Both the position numbers and the translations under genes were made by a program. Shown one piece after another: positions 57,493 to 64,000 of a stretch of 64,000 nt of DNA (positions are counted from its first letter, which is position 1; every line of letters starts with the position of its first letter). The notes under the pieces were generated by a model, which did not search any database, was not told the DNA's origin, and saw nothing but the letters and a program-made list of their open reading frames with translations. Source of the DNA: Phanerodontia chrysosporium (lineage: Eukaryota; Basidiomycota; Agaricomycetes; Polyporales; Phanerochaetaceae); the NCBI GenBank assembly GCA_001910725.1, contig MJGA01000030.1, forward strand, positions 233,501 to 297,500, in the 5' to 3' direction.

Positions 57493-58488
57493 CTCGCAAA
57501 GATCCTGATGGATAGAATTTACCCTATCCACGGACTACCTTTGCAGATAATCTCAGACAGAGGAACTCAATTCGTGGCAGAACTCTTTCAAGAATGGTGT
57601 AAGCTACTCGGTATCGAGTCAGCGATGTCTACGGCATATCACCCTCAGACAAATGGTCAAACTGAACGAGTAAATCAAGTTCTAGAACAGTATCTACGCT
57701 GCTTCGCTGATAATGTCAATCACGAAGACTGGGTCGACTATCTGCCCACCGCAGAATTCGCCTACAACAATGCAGCACACGAAAGTACAAAGGACACACC
57801 GTTCTTTCTAGAATATGGTAGACAGCCACGGGCAGGACCAACTCTCGACAAGCAAGCCAAAAGCAAAGACTTGAACGAGATATTCAGACTTAGACAAGAC
57901 GCCCAAGACAAGGCCAAAGCAGCCCTACAACTAGTAGCGGACCGTATGAAGTGGTACTACGACCAGAACAAGCAAGAAGTGCCGTTTAAAGTCGGCGACA
58001 AAGTCCTGCTGAATTCAAAGGATTACCAAACCACTCAACGCATGCTGACACCGAGGTACCTAGGACCGTTCGAAATCATCGAGCAACTGTCCAAAGTAAC
58101 CTTCAAGGTGAAACTGCCTCCACAATATAGGGCATATCACCCGGTGTTCCATGCTAGTAAATTAATCCCCTATTCTACACCCTCCATTGTCGGCCAACGA
58201 GCCGCACCACCAGAGCCAGAAGTTCATGATGGAGAGCTCGAGTACGAGGTCGAGAAAATTCTCAACCATAAGACTACCGGGCGTGTCAGAAAACGAAACT
58301 GGTATATGGTTCGATGGAAGGGTTATGGGCCAGAAGAAGACAAATGGGAACCAGAGAGTAATCTGGAAGGTGCTAAAGAGAAGATCGCGGAATTTTGGCG
58401 CGTTCGGAACGAAGAAGCACCTATGGAAACAGACGGTTTAGAACTTAATGAAGAGGAAACCCTTCAGATTGTTCTAGATGGTGGAAAA

Positions 58489-58869
58489 ACACCATCCAAG
58501 AGCACCACCGAGGCAGCAGGCTGGGACCTGTATGCAGCAGAAGATGCAACAATTCCAGCAGGAGCCCGCAAACTCATCAGCACTGGCATTCACATCCGAG
58601 TTCCAACTGGAACCTACGGACGGATTGCACCATGATCAGGACTTGCACTCAAAGGCATTCATGTCGGCGCAGGCGTTATCGACCGGGACTACACGGGCAT
58701 TGTCAAAATACTACTCCTTAACACAAGCGACAGTGACTTCACAGTCACGACTGGAGATAGGGCGGCTCAATTGATCTTGGAGAAAATAGCTGATGTCGAC
58801 ATAGAAGTTGTCGAGACGCTACAGTCAACTGATCGTGGTTCAGGCGGGTTTGGATCCACTGGAAAATAA
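58489..58869 (+). pseudogene. dUTPase domain at the C-terminus of gypsy element 2 Pol
   Basis: Trimeric dUTPase hydrolyses dUTP to dUMP and keeps uracil out of cDNA. All five family motifs are in order: [40 protein letters not shown] and the P-loop-like [11 protein letters not shown]. The motif-2 Arg expected before SGLA is replaced by TGA at 58633-58635, which would truncate the domain. The domain follows the chromodomain by about 40 residues in the same frame. It is not a host gene, because it lies inside the LTR pair and is colinear with pol. Confidence 0.88.
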
Positions 58870-58909
58870 AAAGTCTTCTCTCAGGAGTTCAAATCTGAAG
58901 AGGGGGTAC

Positions 58910-59434
58910 TGTCACAGTTTTCTAATTCCCTACGGTTTTATTCTCGTAAGCGCCCAGTAGGCGCTAGGGGTTAGGGTTATGGACTAGGGTTAGGACAGGC
59001 ACGCGTCAGAACGCGGTCACGTGTTGGTCACGTGCTGGGAATGAACTCAGAGTCATGTGAGGATCTTATCTTTATCTTATCTATGATGTAGACGCTCCGG
59101 TACTAGGGTATAGTAGGTAGCCGGACCCAAGGTCCGGGTAGTGTATTCTAGAATAGCATAGAAGGTTTTGGACACATCCGGTACTCGGCTTTAGACTTCG
59201 CCGAGCCCGAAGTGTCTTGGCAAGTATCGCACCATCATCACGCCATCGCGCATGTGATGGGCAGTATCTAGGGTCTCGGGTGGTACCAGGGATCCTCCCC
59301 TTTATATATATATACCAGACTCTGCTGGGCTTAAGTCCCCAGCATCATTTACCTCATTTACCACCACTTCACTCTTGCAGTCAAGTCTCACCCCAACTAA
59401 GCTACTAAGGTCAGTAGCAGGGTTTACTTTGACA
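58910..59434 (+). repeat. 3' LTR of gypsy element 2 (family B)
   Basis: 525 bp, preceded by the polypurine tract. It differs from the 5' LTR at scattered sites and small indels, fitting an older insertion. Confidence 0.93.
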
Positions 59435-60668
59435 GATGGCAGCCTGGAACAGTTCTTCCTGTATGAAGCTCTCGGTCAGACAGTTCAGCGCACAATGGGT
59501 GCTGCTACGACACTAGTTTCTATTGGTTATTTCTCAGCTGCAATATACAAACGTGCACTGACATTGTCTCCCCAGCCATTCTGGCCCACATCATCATGGT
59601 TACCTGTCAGAATAAGCCATTCAACTATGTGGCCTTAACACAGTGCACCTACATGGTGGTATGGTCGCGCAGTCAGAAACCTCTGGTGTTTCTGCTCAAT
59701 GGTACGTTCAGCCACCATGACGGCTCGTGAGCTGCCGATGCTGACATCACTGATGACGACTGACACAGTGTTGCCCCAGTTGCCATTGCCACCATGTGGG
59801 GGCACTGCTCACCTGCCCGTATCACAGCTGTGGAACCACACCACGTCAATGTTGGGCAGATCTCGGCATCACACAGCTGGCTGGTTGCACACGGGTATGA
59901 CATTCTGCAAGATGAGGCAGCCAATGCCAATGCACTGCATGACATCGGTCACCTCGACTGGAACCTAGTTAGCTCAATCACATCGCACCCTGGCTTTTAG
60001 CTGCAAATGCGATGTGCAGCTGACCATGATGCTGACTCTGCAATACCAGTCCGCCGGGGCACACAGCACCGAGTGCTTGCTCTCATAGCTCCCACTGCTT
60101 TTGCTGCGAAAAAGCTGGCCACCTTTCTCCCACCTGCTCTGCCACATCCACCATTACTGGCAAGAAGGTCACCACGGTTGAAGTCGAAGGGAACATTACC
60201 ACCCTGCGTGACTCTGGCTGCCGAGCGTACTGTTTCACCTTCACCTGCCACTCCTCGTGCAAGTTCAGAGCTGGCTGCTTCAACAAACATCTCTGCAGCA
60301 TCTGGGAGAGTCTTGAATATGGTGCCGGAAACTGTGACGCAGTCCGCCAACGTGGCGAACAGTGATCCACGGCAAGCTGTCACACCACTCAATATGGATG
60401 CCATAGAGGATACCCTACACTCATCGGGCATCCTCCGCAATTGGCAGGCAGTAGTTGACAGCATTCACATCAGTTTCAACGTCGGTGCCTCAGCACTGGT
60501 CGACAAAACTCTTATCCACTATAATTATTCTTCAGCAGCACTGGTGTATAAAAGCACTATCTGTACGACATATCACAGTCCTCAGATACTATACACTGCA
60601 CTGTAGGATGTCAGTTTCATTGATATGTACATTGCTCAGGAGCAGGTCACTGGTCGGTATTCGTGGGC
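59435..60668 (+). pseudogene. Possible fragment of a tyrosine-recombinase (DIRS-like) retroelement
   Basis: Broken frames across this 1.2 kb include a 199-codon ORF at 60007-60606 with RRSPRLKSKGTLPPC and, near its end, SGILRNWQAVVDSIHISFNV followed by HYNYSSA. This spacing (short helical motif, FGFNVG-like block, then NHSSA) recalls the segment just before RT in basidiomycete DIRS-like or related elements as I remember them. No RT or recombinase is present. The upstream part (WPTSSWLPVRISHST and similar) is unassigned. A relic of some mobile element is likely, the class uncertain. Confidence 0.3.
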
Positions 60669-61893
60669 TGTTATGGATGCAACGGCGTAGCTCTATTTTT
60701 TGCCACTTTTTAGCTATTTTCCTCGGTTAATCCAACGGGCGAGTAGCCCTTGCGCTGTTTGGAGTCCTAGCTGCCCACGCTCAGCGCCTGGCCATCCAGC
60801 ACCAGCGTCCTGATGGCACATTACCCCTAGACGCCAGTGCATTCTGCTGCGCGCTCAGACACTGCCCAGATCACTGGTCTACTTCACAACCGGTCCCCCA
60901 GATCGCCGAGGAGGCACTGTTATCTACAATGACTCTCCTCGCCGAGACACTCCGAGCTGTCATCCTGTTGACACAGCCTCAGCCCAACGCATCCTCAGAA
61001 CACAGCCAGCTGACGCAGCCTCATGACACAGTCCTGGTACAGCCTCGCCATGCAATCTGCGTCGCAGCCTCGCCGGCTATGCTGAGCACTGCCCATCAGC
61101 TTATGTAATCGTACAGCCTGCCCTGAACTCTTGTAGTATATATAGGTAGCAGCTCTCGCTCCTGTCCGTCATCTCGACCTCTTGGTCAATACGCACAGGT
61201 AAGCCCGTCATTTGTACTGTAGCATACAACACTAATACAACTTGGTCAATACGGACAGCTGAACAAGTTTGTTTGTCGCTGCGTGACTCGCTCTGCCGCG
61301 CCTCATCATCGACCTCCCTGTCACAGTTTTCTAATTCCCTACGGTTTTATTCTCGTAAGCGCCCAGTAGGCGCTAGGGGTTAGGGTTATTGGACTAGGGT
61401 TAGGACAGGTACGCGTCAGAACGCGGTCACGTGTTGGTCACGTGCTGGGAATGGACTCAGAGTCATGTGAGGATCTTATCTTTATCTTATCTATGATGTA
61501 GACGCTCCGGTACAAGGGTATAGTAGGTAGCCGGACCCAGGGTTCGGGTAGTGTATTCTAGAATAGCGTAGAAGGTTCCGGACACATCCGGTACTCGGCT
61601 TTAGACTTCGCCGAGCCCGGAGTGTCTTGGCAAGTATCGCACCATCATCACGCCATCGCGCATGTGATGGGCAATATTAGGGGTCTCGGGTAGTACCAGG
61701 GGTCCTCCCCTTCATGTATATATACCGGGCTCTGCTGGGCTTAAGTCCCCAGCATCATCTACCTCGTCTACCACCACTTCACTCTCGCAGTCAAGTCTCA
61801 CCCCACCAAAGCTACTAAGGTAAGTAGCGGGGTTTACTTTGACACTCCCCATCTGTCCTCCCTTGTGAAGTGTTGAGCCTTCGCTCCGCGACA
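60669..61893 (+). repeat. Family A LTR (copy A8), interrupted by a family B solo LTR
   Basis: Plus orientation, 60669-61318 plus 61845-61893. Both A ends are recognisable (TGTTATGGATG and CTCCGCGACA). No target duplication is visible at the outer ends. TATATATAGG near 61137 is the TATA box. Confidence 0.85.
61319..61844 (+). repeat. Solo LTR, family B (copy B3), nested in A8
   Basis: 526 bp, flanked by the perfect duplication CTCCC (61314-61318 and 61845-61849). It retains the AGCATCATCTA start motif. It shows that family B was active after A8 inserted. Confidence 0.95.
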
Positions 61894-61967
61894 CAGACAG
61901 CTGAACAAGTTTGTTCATCACCATTCCCATCCTTCCTCCCTCGTGTAGCATTGAGCCCTAGCTTTGT
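61894..61967 (+). repeat. Family A LTR 3'-end fragment
   Basis: A second copy of the family A terminal segment (CAGCTGAACAAGTTTG ... TTGAGCCCTAGCT) directly follows A8, so A8 inserted into or recombined with an older copy. Confidence 0.65.
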
Positions 61968-62409
61968 GATAATAATTAAACAAGTTATCCATTGCTGTCT
62001 GACATATTGTCGCGGTGACAAGTGCCAAAAGTGTTTGGCACTAGGTCATGCAGAACATTGGAGGAGTAAGCTACAGCCCACAGCGGCCTACTCACGATAC
62101 CAGACATATTTGCACCCCAGCTGCAGACACAAATAGGTGCGAAGGCCAACAATCAGCAACACCCAGCAGCAAACATGCGCGTACAAGGCGTACACAAGGG
62201 ACAGCAAACGATGTCATCAATTTGTGTATCAAGTCTCTCAGAATGCCTCGGAATCTTTCAGAATCTTGAAGAACGTTCCGGAAACAGGCCATTCCATCCC
62301 CTCCAGCAGCCAGAACAGAGCAGAACCTTGTGGAAATGGGAAGAATATTTCAAATCCCTCGGCATATACTTGGCTCAGCAGCAGGAACTGGCCGGATTAT
62401 GCTGGAAAC
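61968..62409. other. Intergenic DNA with a possible zinc-knuckle relic
   Basis: No supported gene. A short frame has CQKCLALGHAEH (about 62017-62053), resembling half of a zinc knuckle, with nothing else conserved nearby. Confidence 0.3.
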
Positions 62410-63630
62410 TGTCACGGATGTGACGGTGCAGCCCTATTTTTCGCCGATTTTTGGCTATTTTCCTCGATTAATCCAACGGGCGAGCAGCCCTCACGCCGTC
62501 TGGAGTCCTAGCCGTCCAAGCTCAGCGCCTGGCCACTCAGCGCCAGTGTCATGGCGCCGAAACTCTGAGCCTACTCCGCTCATGGAGAATGCCGGAGTTC
62601 GAGGGAAGCTACGGAGTAAAGCGGACATCCGGAGCTTGCGACTCCGTTGGTTGCTATGGACTTTCTTCACCACATGCCTTCATCATCTCGCAAACCTTTA
62701 CCCCTTTGTTCCTGAGACAAATCCCAGATTGGAAGTATGATATGTTTTGTACATCTCCGACCATCTCTGTGAACTCCGGACTCAGTAGTATATAAGCTCA
62801 CGCGCTAGCACTTGTATTCTTCAGTTCGGATATCGACTTAGGTCCCCTTGTACCTTCTCGACTCTGCTTAATCCTTTCTCGCAATCTCTGTGTGGGCCCG
62901 AACCCCGCCACTTCTCCGTATCTCCGACCCCGAAATCCAGGCAACGCAGACCGCCGAGGGCGCATCCCTTTAAGGCTGAAGCCGACTGCCATCCGACCTC
63001 CGACCTCCGACCACCTCCGATCCCTTTCCGCTCCGTTCTCCGTTCTCCGGCCCATCTCCGTCTCGCACCTTGACAGCAAGCGCCCTGATGGCACATCACC
63101 CCTAGACGCCAGCGCATCCCGCTGCGCGCTCAGACACTGCCCGGATCACCGGTCCGCCCTGCAACCGGTTCCCCGGATCGCCGAGGAGGCACTATCATCC
63201 CTAATGACTCCCCTCGCCGAGACACGCCGAGCCGATCAGCCTGATGACATAGCCTCGACCCGACACAGCCTCGGACACTACCAGCTGACACAGCCTCGTG
63301 ACATAGCCCCGCACAGCCTCGCCGCGCAGCCCACGTCGCAGCCTCGCTGGCTATGCCAAGCGCTGCCCATCAGCTTAGGTAATCGTACAGCCTGCCCTAA
63401 AGACTCTGTAGTATATAAGGGTAGCACTCCTCGCTCCTGTCCGTCATCTCGATAGTCACTACGGACAGGTAAGCCCCAGTTTGTATAGTAGCATAGCTTG
63501 CTAATGTATCCTGGTCAATACGGACAGCTGAATAAGTTGTGCGTCGCTGCGTGACTCGCTCCGCTGCGCCTTGTCATCGACCTCCCCACTTGCCCTCCCT
63601 CGTGAAGCGTTGAGCTCTAGCTCCACGACA
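62410..63630 (+). repeat. Family A LTR (copy A9), interrupted by a family C solo LTR
   Basis: Plus orientation, 62410-62546 plus 63076-63630, with intact outer ends TGTCACGGATG and CTCCACGACA. The outer flanks (GAAAC and GGTCC) do not match, so one side has been rearranged. Confidence 0.88.
62547..63075 (+). repeat. Solo LTR, family C (copy C2), nested in A9
   Basis: 529 bp, TGTCATGGCGCC...ACCTTGACA, flanked by GCCAG (62542-62546) and GCAAG (63076-63080), a duplication with one mismatch. TATATAAG near 62791. Confidence 0.93.
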
Positions 63631-64000
63631 GGTCCCTTCCTTGCAGAAGGGGTCCCTCTAGGCATTACCAGGGTTTGACTTACCTCCCCCTGGTTTGTAG
63701 AGAGATGGAATAGGGCAAAGTATCTAGAGGCATACTGAACCCCAAGAGAACCAAGTTACAAGGACAGTGTACAGCCATAAACTGATCCTAGACCTTGCAT
63801 ATTCTATTGATTACCCATCCATCGAAGTGCCATGCAAGGTCCCACCATGTAGCTCAGGTCTCTTTCCTCTACATGATAGGAAAGACCCTTTGTTTGCCCC
63901 TGTTATGACCTGCTGTGCATGAGGTGTGAGTTTACGCGTCCACTAATTCGCGATTTTGGTGGAGCCTCCCTTGCACAATGATTTCACCAGGTTTGCAAGG
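63631..64000. other. Right-edge DNA
   Basis: No gene or repeat boundary can be supported in the last 370 bases. Confidence 0.4.

Larger units (their letters stand above)
54182..58869 (+). pseudogene. Pol of gypsy element 2: protease, RT, RNase H, integrase, chromodomain, dUTPase
   Basis: Protease: VLVDSGTTTSFINHSFV (about 54360). A TGA at 54506 follows. RT spans about 55050-55600 with YLDDILIF at the active site. RNase H includes RLSTDASDFAIGSVLSQ (about 55930). The integrase zinc region is HHDHPSARHPG...CDTC, followed by TGA 56756. The D,D,E core has ITIDLI, ISDRGTQF and QTNGQTERVN, and is split by a family C LTR (56962-57492); excising that LTR with one copy of its duplication restores the frame. 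The chromodomain is YEVEKILNHK...WYMVRWKGYGPEEDKWEP (about 58243-58360). The dUTPase follows to TAA 58869. Apart from the TGA codons and the inserted LTR the frame is open. Confidence 0.88.
50311..59434 (+). mobile_element. Degenerate Ty3/gypsy chromovirus with chromodomain and dUTPase
   Basis: Family B LTRs at 50311-50842 and 58910-59434 (TGTCACAG...TTTGACA) bound the element. The order is an extra ORF, gag with a Cys-rich motif, aspartic protease, RT, RNase H, integrase, chromodomain, dUTPase. The integrase-last order and chromodomain define a chromovirus. A self-priming match and a polypurine tract (GAAGAGGGGG at 58897-58906) are present. Several in-frame TGA codons, at least two single-base frameshifts and a family C LTR inside integrase make it inactive. 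The flanks lack a target duplication (CTTAA against GATGG), suggesting recombination at one end. Confidence 0.92.

Noticed and set aside
58489..58869. dUTPase as a host DUT1 gene
   Set aside because: It is in frame with integrase and the chromodomain, has no intron or promoter, and sits inside the LTR pair.

Overview
The window is nuclear DNA of a filamentous basidiomycete, most likely an agaricomycete of polypore type. Host genes are GC-rich and split by many 45-70 bp GT-AG introns (two look GC-AG). The products are typical fungal housekeeping proteins, and the gene-poor flanks are packed with LTR retrotransposons. I see no bacterial-type operon, no CRISPR array, and no rRNA or tRNA gene I can support.

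Left flank (1-22.9 kb). A 14,082-bp Ty3/gypsy element on the minus strand (874-14955) has two 1,047-bp LTRs with no difference I could find, and a GCGG target duplication. In transcription order it carries gag-protease, two large unrecognised ORFs (here X1 and X2) and pol. X1 and X2 are joined by a textbook -1 slippery heptamer, and the start of the pol frame encodes a signal-peptide-like and a membrane segment. Next comes a solo LTR (family A), a host gene cut off after its second exon, and an old Ty1/copia element (16724-22861). The copia element has lost protease and integrase and was hit by at least four later insertions, each with a 5-bp target duplication.

Gene island (23.2-46.7 kb). 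Order and strand: Prx5/AHP1 peroxiredoxin (-), an unrecognised three-exon gene (-), a decayed APH-family kinase (+), a 13-exon fused lysine-ketoglutarate reductase/saccharopine dehydrogenase (-), proteasome beta subunit PUP1 (-), a GVP36-like BAR protein (+), kinetochore NSL1/Mis14 (+), H/ACA snoRNP protein GAR1 (-), an aldehyde dehydrogenase with a 1-nt frameshift (+), a PTC7-like PP2C phosphatase (+), a Rua1-type zinc-finger regulator (-), a small Pro/Ser-rich protein (-) and a p24 cargo receptor (+). Exon joins were worked out by hand; except for the aldehyde dehydrogenase every multi-exon CDS sums to a multiple of three. PUP1/GVP36, GAR1/ALDH and the small protein/p24 pair are divergent over 163-260 bp and probably share promoters.

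Right flank (46.7-64 kb). Family A LTRs, many truncated or nested, surround a decayed Ty3/gypsy chromovirus (50311-59434). It has an extra ORF before gag, a chromodomain, a dUTPase domain after integrase, an 11-nt Tf1-like self-priming match, several in-frame TGA codons, and a solo LTR of a third family (C) inside integrase. Downstream lie more nested A, B and C LTRs and a possible tyrosine-recombinase retroelement remnant. The nesting gives a readable relative chronology of transposition.
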